Shown here: positions 1-6,314 of the stretch, piece by piece
How the letters are laid out: each line of letters starts with the position of its first letter
Position numbering within the stretch: position 1 is the first letter of the stretch
DNA from: an uncultured Pseudomonadota bacterium
GTDB taxonomy: Bacteria; SAR324; NAC60-12
DNA: 6,596 bases
Assembly (NCBI GenBank): GCA_913056375.1
Contig: CAJXNF010000165.1
Location: 1-6,596 of the forward strand
Reading direction: 5' to 3'
Made by a program: the position numbers and the translations under genes
Notes under the pieces: generated by a model
What the model saw: only the letters and a program-made list of their open reading frames with translations
What the model was told of the DNA's origin: nothing
Database searches by the model: none

Positions 1-36
1 TCGGCGCAAGTCACCATTGATTTTCAATTCCAACAT
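1..36 (-). CDS. 5' end of a leftward gene, product unknown (12 codons visible)
   Basis: Reading the minus strand from base 36, an ATG opens the peptide MLELKINGDLRR and runs off the left edge. Three things support a real start. A strong Shine-Dalgarno (AAAGGGGG) ends five bases before the ATG. An in-frame TAA lies upstream at 58-60 with no other start codon between. A plausible promoter with a palindromic operator lies further upstream. Twelve residues cannot identify a protein. The hydrophobic-alternating 'LELKINGDLR' opening would suit the first beta strand of a plant-type [2Fe-2S] ferredoxin domain, as in the small subunit of xanthine dehydrogenase or CO-dehydrogenase-like molybdenum hydroxylases. 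That is only a guess. The gene follows the MFS gene in the same direction but probably has its own promoter, because 191 bases separate them. Confidence 0.55.
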   Translation of the reverse strand, partial: MLELKINGDLRR

Positions 37-41
37 CTGTT

Positions 42-49
42 CCCCCTTT
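42..49 (-). promoter_or_regulatory. Shine-Dalgarno site of the left-edge gene
   Basis: On the minus strand the bases read AAAGGGGG, followed by five bases (AACAG) and the ATG at 36-34. The G-rich core matches the ribosome-binding consensus closely, and it decides the start of the partial gene at the left edge. Confidence 0.6.
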
Positions 50-89
50 GCTGGATGTTATTTGCAGACCTTTGTGGCCTGGATAGTTC

Positions 90-123
90 CTGTGTGTTCA
101 TCGCGAGAAATTCATTCACACAG
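90..123. repeat. inverted repeat CTGTGTG / CACACAG with 20-base spacer
   Basis: Perfect 7-base arms at 90-96 and 117-123 are separated by 20 bases that include two copies of TTCAT. The repeat lies in the predicted untranslated leader of the left-edge gene. It could form a stem-loop in that leader or be a spaced protein site. No T-run follows on either strand, so it is not a classic terminator. It could also be chance. Confidence 0.35.
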
Positions 124-139
124 AGCATTTAGATAATGA

Positions 140-167
140 TTCTTATATGAATTGACTAATCAGTCAA
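140..167 (-). promoter_or_regulatory. possible promoter of the left-edge gene
   Basis: On the minus strand TTGACT (167-162, five of six to the -35 consensus) is followed after 16 bases by TAAGAA (145-140). Alternatively TATAAG (147-142) follows at a short 14-base spacing. The -35 hexamer is the left-reading arm of the palindrome at 151-168, so a repressor bound there would block polymerase. The -10 element is imperfect and its exact choice is uncertain. Confidence 0.35.
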
Positions 168-168
168 T
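151..168. promoter_or_regulatory. 18-bp palindrome ATTGACTAATCAGTCAAT, probable repressor operator
   Basis: The arms ATTGACT and AGTCAAT are perfect inverted repeats around AATC. The form TTGAC-N6-GTCAA is typical of TetR-family operators; the pyrimidine-pathway regulator RutR, for example, binds TTGACCA-NN-TGGTCAA. It sits over the -35 of a plausible leftward promoter and about 115 bases upstream of the left-edge start codon. The palindrome is seen directly; the family of the protein that binds it is inferred. It is not a terminator, because the A/T run at 169-174 is on the wrong side for leftward transcription. Confidence 0.55.
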
Positions 169-200
169 AAAAAATCTGTGAGTCTTTCATTGAATTTAAC

Positions 201-219
201 CACTTAGGATTTGTAAGTG
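201..219. repeat. short inverted repeat after the MFS gene (CACTTA / TAAGTG)
   Basis: Perfect 6-base arms at 201-206 and 214-219 with a 7-base loop lie 9 bases beyond the stop codon of the leftward MFS gene. The position suits a transcription end, but the stem is AT-rich and is not followed by a T-run on the minus strand (GTTAAATTC follows). Intrinsic termination here would be weak. Confidence 0.25.
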
Positions 220-227
220 ATGAGAGC

Positions 228-1439
228 CTAGGATGTTTGCTTTGCTGTCGGTTCGAGAGAGATTGCAGTCGACGGCATCGCCACACTAAGACAAGCAAAC
301 AGGGCACAAAGTGCTAATGCCCCAGACAAGAGGAAGGCATTACTAAAGGCATACCCAGCGACCCAACCGGCTAGAAGTGCACCCAAGGCTCCGATTCCAT
401 CCATCAAAGAGAAGGAGAATCCAAGAGCAGCCCCTTCTCGTGAGCCAGCAAATTCAACAGCTGCAGCCAGAATCGCAGCCCGGACACCTTGCAGCAACGC
501 CACCGCCAGTAAGAGCATCGCAAGTACAGCAAACAAATAAGAGGTTGCGTCTAACGTATAAGCAGCAAATGCAGCCAGAGCTGCACCACCATTGAAACTT
601 AAAATCACTTTTCGACGTCCTACCATATCTGAAAGTTTGCCGACATAAGGCTGAGCCAACGCGCCTACAAGAACCATCACCGCATAGATCAGTCCAGTTT
701 CAGATGAAGACAGTCCTTTGTCCTGCTGTAGGTATAGTGGAATCATACTGATCAAGGCTACCATCGCCATATGATAGGTACTCATCATCAGCACAATCCG
801 GCGGCCTTTGGAACCAGACCAGGTTTTGACAATCGCTCCAAATTCCTGACGATTCCATCTCATGCGACTGGTTTGAAGGGGAATGTGTTTCATTTGAATG
901 ATGAACCAGATTCCCATCAGCGCAGCAGGCAGTGTGATCAGTTGTAAAGTGTTTCTCCAGTCAATCATGGTCAGCAGGAAGCCAACAATCAGCGGGCCAA
1001 CCACTGCTGAGAGTGTCCCCCCAATCGCATGAATTCCCAGTGCTTGGGCCCTGCGTGAGGGAGCTTGCTGCACAAGAATGGAAGTGGCCAGAGGATGCCA
1101 GGCAGCATCACCACTTCCACCGAAAGCGAGCAGTAACGCCAGGAGCCAAAAGCCAGGAGCCAAAGAAGCCAACCAGTAGCCGATCACCACCCACCAAAAG
1201 GTGATCATCAGCAAACGGCCACGATTCAACGTTGCATCTGCTACCAAACCGGCTGGCAAGAAGCCAATGGCAGAGCCCCAACCTTGTAGAGCCAGCAGCA
1301 AGCCAACCTCTGCTGTGGATAGATCCATCTCCAAGGCAATCGCTGGGGCCAAGACAACCAGTGATACAGGTGCAATATCATTTGCAAAATGGCCGATTGA
1401 GAAGGGTAGTAGCCAACTGCGTGGCGCTGAGTTACTCAT
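228..1439 (-). CDS. major facilitator superfamily transporter, Fsr-like
   Basis: This 403-residue inner-membrane protein should form about 12 transmembrane helices, the normal MFS length and layout. The N half has a loose motif A at about 63-75 (AGLVADATLNRGRL). The C half has the better copy GKLSDMVGRRKV at about 267-278, after a charged central loop at 184-215. The stretch at 108-150, with GSGDAAWHPLATS, a basic SRRAQALG and GGTLSAVVGPL, resembles the fosmidomycin-resistance (Fsr) branch, where a similar histidine-proline motif occurs in helix 4. Substrate is unknown: it could be a drug-type exporter or a carrier for the compound handled by the adjoining operon. The ATG at 1439 is the only reasonable start, because no start codon occurs between it and the in-frame stop at 1478-1476. 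No clear Shine-Dalgarno precedes it. It is divergent from the GntR gene across 250 bases, so the two may share control. Confidence 0.88.
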   Translation of the reverse strand: MSNSAPRSWLLPFSIGHFANDIAPVSLVVLAPAIALEMDLSTAEVGLLLALQGWGSAIGFLPAGLVADATLNRGRLLMITFWWVVIGYWLASLAPGFWLLALLLAFGGSGDAAWHPLATSILVQQAPSRRAQALGIHAIGGTLSAVVGPLIVGFLLTMIDWRNTLQLITLPAALMGIWFIIQMKHIPLQTSRMRWNRQEFGAIVKTWSGSKGRRIVLMMSTYHMAMVALISMIPLYLQQDKGLSSSETGLIYAVMVLVGALAQPYVGKLSDMVGRRKVILSFNGGAALAAFAAYTLDATSYLFAVLAMLLLAVALLQGVRAAILAAAVEFAGSREGAALGFSFSLMDGIGALGALLAGWVAGYAFSNAFLLSGALALCALFACLSVAMPSTAISLEPTAKQTS

Positions 1440-1584
1440 AAAATGCTGGGTTGTTTTAAGGAGTTTTTCGAGAAGCTACTGTCATCTGTCAGAATTAATC
1501 CATCTTTCTCTACCTGCCAAAACCGCAAAAGCCATGAATGCGAAGTTCCCATACAATCGATATTTTAACCAATAAAATTTTGCA

Positions 1585-1613
1585 TTGCGCTACAGAAACA
1601 CCTTCGCTAGATT
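1585..1613 (+). promoter_or_regulatory. candidate promoter of the GntR-mtnK-ABC operon
   Basis: TTGCGC (1585-1590) and TAGATT (1608-1613) are separated by an ideal 17 bases. They match the sigma-70 hexamers at only 3 and 4 of 6 positions. Transcription would begin near 1620, placing the palindrome at 1626-1640 directly downstream, where a bound repressor would block initiation or early elongation. The spacing and the operator position make it plausible; the weak hexamers keep it tentative. Confidence 0.3.
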
Positions 1614-1625
1614 CTTGCGGTGCTA

Positions 1626-1640
1626 AGACATCAGATGTCT
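1626..1640. promoter_or_regulatory. perfect palindrome AGACATC-A-GATGTCT, probable GntR operator
   Basis: Two 7-base arms are perfect inverted repeats around one central A. A second, overlapping inverted repeat, TCAGA-TG-TCTGA, spans 1631-1642. The site lies 49 bases before the GntR start codon, in the expected untranslated leader or at the transcription start. GntR/HutC proteins bind as dimers to short palindromes and commonly control their own operons, so this is the best candidate site for the adjoining regulator. No second copy of the full site was seen elsewhere in the window. Confidence 0.55.
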
Positions 1641-1689
1641 GAAGGCCCTTTGGATTTCATGAACTGATTGTGATGCAGAGGGAGAAATT

Positions 1690-2421
1690 ATGCTACTGCG
1701 AGTTGACAAGCCACTAACGCGTCGGGTTCAGGAAGCTCTGCTGCGGCTGATCCGAGAACGCAATTACCAACCTGGTGAAAAGGTACCGACAGAAGCAGAG
1801 TTGGGACAACTGTTTGGGGTTGGACGTTCAACGCTTAGAGAGGCCATCGGCAACCTTGTCGAGCAAGGAATCCTGCAAAAATCGCACGGTCGAGGGACGT
1901 TCCTAAGGCAGCTCCCAATCGTTCTCGAAAGTGGCTTGGAGGAGTTGACCAGTGTTACGGAGCACATCCAAAAAGTAGGGGCAAAGCCTTCAACGCAGAG
2001 AATCCGGGTGGAAAAGATTCCTGCTGATGAGCGACTCAGTCAAAAACTTCAGTTGCCCCAGGGGACAAGCTGTTACTGGATTGAAAGAGTCCGCTTCGCA
2101 GACGACGTACCAGCTGCCTATTGCATTGACGTCATCCCTGAGAATCTGTTACCAGACGGACTCAAAGAGCAGGTCTTTCGGGATTCACTCTTTGAGCTAC
2201 TGAGCAAAAGCGGACATCCGGTATCACATACGGAGAGTTACATCACACCGACCCTTTTGACACAGCAGGAACTACCAGAATTGAACAGTGAGTCTGCGTA
2301 TTTTCTACTGTTTGAAGAAGTAAACTACGACGTCAGTGGCTTCCCGGTCTGCTACAGCAACGACTACTACAGCAGTCAGGTTTTTGAATTCAAGATCATC
2401 CGTAAGCGTCCCTTGGACTGA
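1690..2421 (+). CDS. GntR-family transcriptional regulator, HutC/UTRA subfamily
   Basis: This 243-residue cytoplasmic DNA-binding protein probably represses the operon it heads. The N-terminal winged helix-turn-helix covers about residues 8-75. It has the GntR hallmarks PTEAEL (33-38), the recognition-helix stretch GRSTLREAI (45-53) and the wing GRGTFL (67-72). The UTRA ligand-binding domain covers about 95-238 and ends in the usual YYSSQVFEFKIIR-type strand. UTRA domains bind small metabolites, often sugars or phosphosugars, so the likely inducer is the sugar taken up by this operon or its kinase product. Length is normal for the subfamily. The ATG follows a good ribosome-binding site (AGAGGGAG, ending five bases before). 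The kinase gene starts 32 bases after the stop, suggesting co-transcription and autoregulation. The family is clear; the effector is inferred. Confidence 0.93.
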   Translation: MLLRVDKPLTRRVQEALLRLIRERNYQPGEKVPTEAELGQLFGVGRSTLREAIGNLVEQGILQKSHGRGTFLRQLPIVLESGLEELTSVTEHIQKVGAKPSTQRIRVEKIPADERLSQKLQLPQGTSCYWIERVRFADDVPAAYCIDVIPENLLPDGLKEQVFRDSLFELLSKSGHPVSHTESYITPTLLTQQELPELNSESAYFLLFEEVNYDVSGFPVCYSNDYYSSQVFEFKIIRKRPLD

Positions 2422-2453
2422 TTCTTAAACCCATTTAATCAGAGGAAGAAATC

Positions 2454-3710
2454 ATGGAATACCGCCAGCTCAGCCCGGAAACGGTCCCGGGATTTCTTAA
2501 GGATATCCCCAGTGTGCAACAGATCTTTTCGGATCTGGATGATCTGGAAGTCGAGGAGGTAGGGGACGGCAACCTGAACTTTGTCTACAAGGTAAGACAG
2601 CGAAAGAATCCCGAACAAACGGTAGTAATCAAGCAGGCCGTGCCTTTCTTGCGAATTGTTGGTGAATCCTGGCCTCTCTCTCGAACCCGCATGAACTTTG
2701 AGATTCAGGCGCTTGAGCACCACACGAAGTATTGCCCCCAGCATGTCCCCAAAATCTTTGACTCTTCCACAGACATGTCGCTGGTGGTGATGCAAAACTT
2801 GAATCGGCATGCAGTCCTTCGTGGTGAAATGATCTTGGGGAAGATCTTCCCAAAACTGGCTGAGCACATTTCCTCCTTTCTGGCGAACACCCTCTTCCCA
2901 ACAACAGACTGGTGTCTGACCGGGGGTGAGAAAAAAGCGATGGTAGGCAGGTTCATCAACCCGGAACTCTGCAAGATCACTGAAGATTTTGTACTGACTA
3001 ATCCGTACGAAGACCATGAGACAAATGTCTACCACGATGAAGTCACCCAGGCAGACAAAGACTATCTTCAGCAGGATTCCCAACTGAAGGTTGCAGTTGC
3101 TGAGATGAAATATGCCTTCATGAACCACAGTGAGGCGCTGCTTCACGGGGATCTGCACATTGGCAGTATCATGGCCAATGAGGAGGAAACCTACGTAATT
3201 GATCCTGAGTTCGCTTTTTTTGGTCCGATCGGCTTCGATGTGGGCGCCTTTATTGGCAATCTATTCCTCGCTTACTACGCTCATGAAATACGTCAGAAGA
3301 TGCTGGGGCGTGAGCCTTTTGAGTATCGCAATTGGATTTTACGGACAGCGGAGGAGACCTGGAATCAGTTTCAGGCAAAGTTCGAAGCAAATTGGGTTGC
3401 ACACGAACAAGATGCTCCCAGTACCTACTGGAATTATCCAGAAGGACAAATTGGCTTCGCCTTGCAGCGTCAGCGATTCTTACGCCACATTTTTGAAGAC
3501 ACCATTGGCTTTGCTGCCTGCAAAATGATGCGGCGCATCTACGGGCTTGCCAAAGTGGCTGACATCGCTGAGATCCCTGATTTAAAAGCTCGCTTGGAGG
3601 TGGAACGTAATGTCATGCGCATGGCTAAAGTGATGGTTCAACAACGCAGCTCCTTCCGTTCCATTGAGGAACTAACGGCGTTAGCCCAAGAAATATCTCC
3701 CTTACGCTGA
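2454..3710 (+). CDS. mtnK: S-methyl-5-thioribose kinase
   Basis: MtnK transfers the ATP gamma-phosphate to O1 of 5-methylthioribose, giving 5-methylthioribose 1-phosphate for the methionine salvage pathway or the related DHAP shunt. The 418 residues match the family length. The protein has the choline/aminoglycoside-kinase fold. Visible features are the glycine-rich loop GDGNLNFVYKV (37-47), a likely ATP-contacting lysine in VVIKQ (K60), the catalytic loop HGDLHIGS (231-238, base D233), the metal-binding DPE of VIDPEFAFFGPIGFDVG (D250, E252), and the paired arginines in KMMRR (360-361). The last probably correspond to the twin arginines that contact substrate in characterised MtnK. No key residue is missing. 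The ATG follows AGAGGAAG with about five bases spacing. The gene is followed six bases later by the ABC ATPase, so it probably acts on imported sugar. A 5-deoxyribose kinase role is the main alternative, since the same enzymes can process 5-deoxyribose. Confidence 0.9.
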   Translation: MEYRQLSPETVPGFLKDIPSVQQIFSDLDDLEVEEVGDGNLNFVYKVRQRKNPEQTVVIKQAVPFLRIVGESWPLSRTRMNFEIQALEHHTKYCPQHVPKIFDSSTDMSLVVMQNLNRHAVLRGEMILGKIFPKLAEHISSFLANTLFPTTDWCLTGGEKKAMVGRFINPELCKITEDFVLTNPYEDHETNVYHDEVTQADKDYLQQDSQLKVAVAEMKYAFMNHSEALLHGDLHIGSIMANEEETYVIDPEFAFFGPIGFDVGAFIGNLFLAYYAHEIRQKMLGREPFEYRNWILRTAEETWNQFQAKFEANWVAHEQDAPSTYWNYPEGQIGFALQRQRFLRHIFEDTIGFAACKMMRRIYGLAKVADIAEIPDLKARLEVERNVMRMAKVMVQQRSSFRSIEELTALAQEISPLR

Positions 3711-3716
3711 AGTTTC

Positions 3717-5231
3717 GTGAATCCAATCGTTGAAGTACAACAAATCAGCAAATCGTTTGGGGCAACCCAGGCGCTGCGGGGTGTCTCCTTCTCTTTTTTT
3801 TCAGGGGAGATCTTCGCTTTGGTGGGAGCGAATGGGGCCGGCAAATCCACTCTGATCAAGATCATCTGTGGCTACTATGAGGATTACGAAGGTGAAATTC
3901 GTATTGAGGGCCAACGTGTTCGTTTTCACAGTCCTCAAGACTCCTTTCGTCAAGGCATCCGCACGGTTCACCAGATTATCGATCAAGGGGTAGTGCCCAC
4001 AATGAGTATTGCTGAAAACTTAGCTCTCAACGAGCTGCTGGATCCAGCAACCGGATTGCGTTACCGTCGTCAACACATTCGAACTCGTGCTCAGGAAATC
4101 GCGGAGCCGATGGGCCTGACGTTTACTAATTGGGATCTTCCTGTCTCCGATTTATCACAGAGTGATCGTCAGTTGATCAGCATCGCTCGCTCTCTGGTTG
4201 GTGAACCAAAGTTGCTGATCTTGGATGAGCCGACTTCCTCGTTGAGCACCCGTGAGACAGACCGACTGTTTGAAAAACTCGATCAGCTCCGTTCGCAAGG
4301 AGTGGCGATTGTCTATGTTTCTCATCGACTCCACGAAATTGAGTTGCTGGCTGACCGTGCCGGTGTTGTTCGAGATGGGCTGAAAAGCGCCGATCTGACT
4401 CGTCCTGTGAAATCCCAGGATTTGGTGCGTGCAATGGTAGGTGAAATCGACACGACTCCTCACGACCATCCACATGCTGTCCAAGCGGGAAAAGTTCGAC
4501 TGGAGTTGAAGAATCTTATTGTGCGTCCAGGAGACCCACCTCTAAATCTCCAGCTGAGGGCTGGGGAAATTGTTGGATTGACAGGTTTGATTGGAGCCGG
4601 AAAATCAGAGTTAGCAGAGATTCTCTATGGCATGCGAGAACCTGTTTCTGGAGAAATATTACTGGATGGCCAGCCCTTGAAACCCGAATCGATTTCCTCT
4701 GCGATCGACAAGGGAGTCCATCTTGTTCCAGAAGATCGCAGCAACCGAGCGGTTATTCCACAGTTCAGTGTGAATCAAAATCTTTCCTTACCTTTTCTTA
4801 GAAGTTTCTGTCAGTTTGCGTTGCTGAAACCGAGAAAGGAGCAGCAGGAAGCCGATCGAATGGTTCGAGACCTAGGGGTGAAATGCCAAGGGATACACGC
4901 CCTGATTGGTAGTCTCTCAGGGGGCAATCAACAGAAGGTTGTAGTAGCTCGCTGGCTTCAACGAAAATTCCGAGTCCTCTTATTGGATGAGCCTTTTCAA
5001 GGTGTGGACATCAAGTCCCGGCATGACATTATTCAATACCTACGAGATCAACTGCATGATGAGGTTGTGCTGGTACTCGCTGCAGATCTCGATGAAATTC
5101 TGGAAGTGGCCGATCGAGTACTGGTGCTCAACCGGGGACGTCTGATGGGAGAACAAAACCGTAATTCAATTGACCGAACGCAGCTCCTTGACTGGATCTC
5201 TACCACCGAGACACAATTCGCCCATGCCTGA
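3717..5231 (+). CDS. sugar-type ABC transporter ATPase (RbsA/MglA-like, two nucleotide-binding domains)
   Basis: This 504-residue cytoplasmic protein carries two ATPase domains in one chain, as in ribose- and galactose-type (CUT2) importers, and drives the permease encoded next. Domain 1 has Walker A GANGAGKST (37-45), Q-loop Q86, Walker B LLILDEPTSSLS (166-177) and the switch histidine H203. Its signature is degenerate (LSQSDRQ, 146-152). Domain 2 has a variant Walker A (GLIGAGKSE, 290-298, ending in Glu), a canonical signature LSGGNQQK (400-407) and Walker B VLLLDEPFQGVD (420-431). It has alanine-aspartate (AADLDE, 455-460) where a switch histidine would sit. This split into one canonical and one degenerate ATP site is normal for the family. 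The start is GTG, six bases after the kinase stop, with little ribosome-binding signal, so translation is probably coupled to mtnK. The end overlaps the permease by eight bases. Substrate cannot be read from this subunit. Confidence 0.93.
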   Translation: MNPIVEVQQISKSFGATQALRGVSFSFFSGEIFALVGANGAGKSTLIKIICGYYEDYEGEIRIEGQRVRFHSPQDSFRQGIRTVHQIIDQGVVPTMSIAENLALNELLDPATGLRYRRQHIRTRAQEIAEPMGLTFTNWDLPVSDLSQSDRQLISIARSLVGEPKLLILDEPTSSLSTRETDRLFEKLDQLRSQGVAIVYVSHRLHEIELLADRAGVVRDGLKSADLTRPVKSQDLVRAMVGEIDTTPHDHPHAVQAGKVRLELKNLIVRPGDPPLNLQLRAGEIVGLTGLIGAGKSELAEILYGMREPVSGEILLDGQPLKPESISSAIDKGVHLVPEDRSNRAVIPQFSVNQNLSLPFLRSFCQFALLKPRKEQQEADRMVRDLGVKCQGIHALIGSLSGGNQQKVVVARWLQRKFRVLLLDEPFQGVDIKSRHDIIQYLRDQLHDEVVLVLAADLDEILEVADRVLVLNRGRLMGEQNRNSIDRTQLLDWISTTETQFAHA

Positions 5232-6246
5232 ACCTACAAAAACCGAAAAAGGTGGGACATCCACTAATTGGGATGCCAAGCAATTTGCCATTCGCTATGG
5301 ATTTTTGATTGTGATGGCTGCCTTGTACCTGATGTTTAGTATCTTGGAACCTGCATTTTTAACCTGGAGTAATCAGTTTTCCATTCTCTTGGGCATCGCG
5401 ATTTATGGCATTCTCGCACTTGGTGTCACTTTCACCCTAGTTGTCGATGGCTTGGATCTATCGATTGGCTCTGTCGCTGCGCTGAGTGTGATGATCTCTT
5501 CTTACTGCATGGTTGTATTGGAGCAGGGTGCTGTCATTAGCGTGATAATTTGCCTGCTGCTGGGCGCCTTGGTTGGACTCCTAAACGGTCTGTTGATTGT
5601 TAAGATGAAGATCCCCGATTTGCTAACAACACTGGGGATGATGTTTTTGATTCAAGGACTTCAGCTGATCCCCTCTGCAGGACGAACTATCAGTGAAGGG
5701 ATGCTGATGGAGGACGGGGAGGAAGCACTGGGTTTTTTTGATCCGAGCTTTCTTTATCTTGGTCAAGGCCGACTGTTCGGGGTAATTCCAATTCCAGTGA
5801 TTGTCATGCTGGTGATCGCTCTCCTCGTTTACATTGTCCTGGACCATACCCGTTGGGGTCGAGTGATGTACGCCATTGGTGGAAACCCAGAAGCCACTCG
5901 ACTGGCTGGAGCACCTGTGAATTTATATCGGATCATGGCTTACGTGATCAGCGGCACGATTGCATCGATCGGTGGGGTGCTCCTAGTAGCCAGAGTTGGA
6001 GTCGGGGACATCACCAGCGGTACTGGTTTGCTATTGGATGCTGTCGGGGCTGCCTTGATTGGCTTTGCAGTTTTTGGAGTTCGACGGCCAAATCCTTTTG
6101 GTACTCTTGTCGGAGCCATCTTCATTGGGGTTCTATTGAGCGGCTTAACGATGTTGAGCCTGCCCTACTACACTCAGGATTTTATCAAAGGGGGAGTACT
6201 TGTCCTCTCACTGATGTTTACTTTTGCGCTGGCTAAGCGCTCATAG
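5224..6246 (+). CDS. sugar-type ABC transporter permease (RbsC-like)
   Basis: This 340-residue polytopic inner-membrane protein (Pfam BPD_transp_2 type) would form the transport channel, probably as a homodimer because only one permease gene is present. A hydrophilic N-terminus of about 25 residues precedes 8-10 hydrophobic segments. Family motifs are the VDGLDLSIGSVAALS stretch (74-88), the NGLLIVKMKIPDLLTTLGMM region (121-140) and the cytoplasmic coupling loop YAIGGNPEATRLAG (216-229). The ATG at 5224 is chosen over an in-frame TTG at 5170. It sits in the overlap ATGCCTGA with the ATPase stop, a usual arrangement for translational coupling, whereas the earlier start would add 18 polar residues inside the ATPase gene. 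There is no Shine-Dalgarno of its own. The binding-protein gene follows after 68 bases containing a stem-loop. Confidence 0.92.
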   Translation: MPEPTKTEKGGTSTNWDAKQFAIRYGFLIVMAALYLMFSILEPAFLTWSNQFSILLGIAIYGILALGVTFTLVVDGLDLSIGSVAALSVMISSYCMVVLEQGAVISVIICLLLGALVGLLNGLLIVKMKIPDLLTTLGMMFLIQGLQLIPSAGRTISEGMLMEDGEEALGFFDPSFLYLGQGRLFGVIPIPVIVMLVIALLVYIVLDHTRWGRVMYAIGGNPEATRLAGAPVNLYRIMAYVISGTIASIGGVLLVARVGVGDITSGTGLLLDAVGAALIGFAVFGVRRPNPFGTLVGAIFIGVLLSGLTMLSLPYYTQDFIKGGVLVLSLMFTFALAKRS

Positions 6247-6248
6247 AC

Positions 6249-6263
6249 CTTCCCTTGTGGAAG
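6249..6263 (+). repeat. small stem-loop after the permease stop
   Basis: CTTCC (6249-6253) and GGAAG (6259-6263) can pair around a 5-base loop, starting two bases after the permease stop codon. It is a weak 5-bp stem. Together with the stronger hairpin at 6269-6287 it forms a tandem pair of stems between permease and binding-protein genes. Confidence 0.3.
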
Positions 6264-6268
6264 TTCAC

Positions 6269-6287
6269 GCAGAGATTTTTTCTCTGC
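6269..6287 (+). repeat. perfect stem-loop between permease and binding-protein genes
   Basis: GCAGAGA (6269-6275) and TCTCTGC (6281-6287) pair perfectly around a TTTTT loop, in the 68-base gap between permease and binding protein. A C/T-rich tract, not a T-run, follows, so it is not a strong terminator. Such intercistronic hairpins commonly protect the downstream or upstream message from exonucleases, or act as partial attenuators, and so set different amounts of binding protein and membrane subunits. That role is inferred from position and structure. Confidence 0.5.
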
Positions 6288-6304
6288 CTCATTTCCTTTC
6301 TCAT

Positions 6305-6308
6305 GGAG
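6305..6308 (+). promoter_or_regulatory. Shine-Dalgarno site of the binding-protein gene
   Basis: GGAG lies six bases before the ATG at 6315. An in-frame ATG at 6303 overlaps this site and has only a C/T-rich tract before it, so the site favours the start at 6315. Confidence 0.6.
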
Positions 6309-6314
6309 ATTCAG

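Larger units (their letters stand above)
1440..1689. promoter_or_regulatory. divergent intergenic control region
   Basis: The 250 bases between the leftward MFS gene and the rightward GntR operon contain no convincing gene. The right half holds a candidate operon promoter and a perfect palindrome, listed separately. The left half holds a direct repeat CTGTCA-T-CTGTCA at 1479-1491. It also has a possible leftward -35, TTGGCA (minus strand, 1520-1515, five of six to consensus), followed at suboptimal 15-base spacing by ATTAAT (1499-1494). The leftward promoter is only a weak suggestion. Confidence 0.5.

Noticed and set aside
1..132. Open plus-strand frames running in from the left edge, with stops near 132-137
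   Set aside because: Two overlapping frames are open at once over a short distance, neither gives a recognisable protein end, and a minus-strand start with a strong Shine-Dalgarno and upstream in-frame stop explains the edge better.
151..174. Palindrome next to an A/T run as an intrinsic terminator
   Set aside because: On the plus strand the run is A, and on the minus strand the T-run comes before the stem, so it cannot act as a stem-plus-U-tract terminator in either direction.
1201..1575. Plus-strand open frame of 124 codons over the MFS start and intergenic region
   Set aside because: It lies mostly antisense to the well-supported MFS gene, has no recognisable domain or ribosome-binding site, and its composition is that expected from the opposite strand.
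1614..1689. Riboswitch (such as a SAM sensor) in the operon leader
   Set aside because: The predicted leader is only about 70 bases, with one short palindrome and no layered helices or known aptamer core.
2439..3158. Minus-strand open frame of 239 codons
   Set aside because: It is entirely antisense to mtnK, which has clear family motifs and a good ribosome-binding site; the predicted protein resembles nothing I recognise.
5170..5223. TTG start giving an 18-residue longer permease
   Set aside because: It lies deep inside the ATPase gene and adds polar residues atypical of the family; the ATG in the 8-base overlap fits translational coupling.
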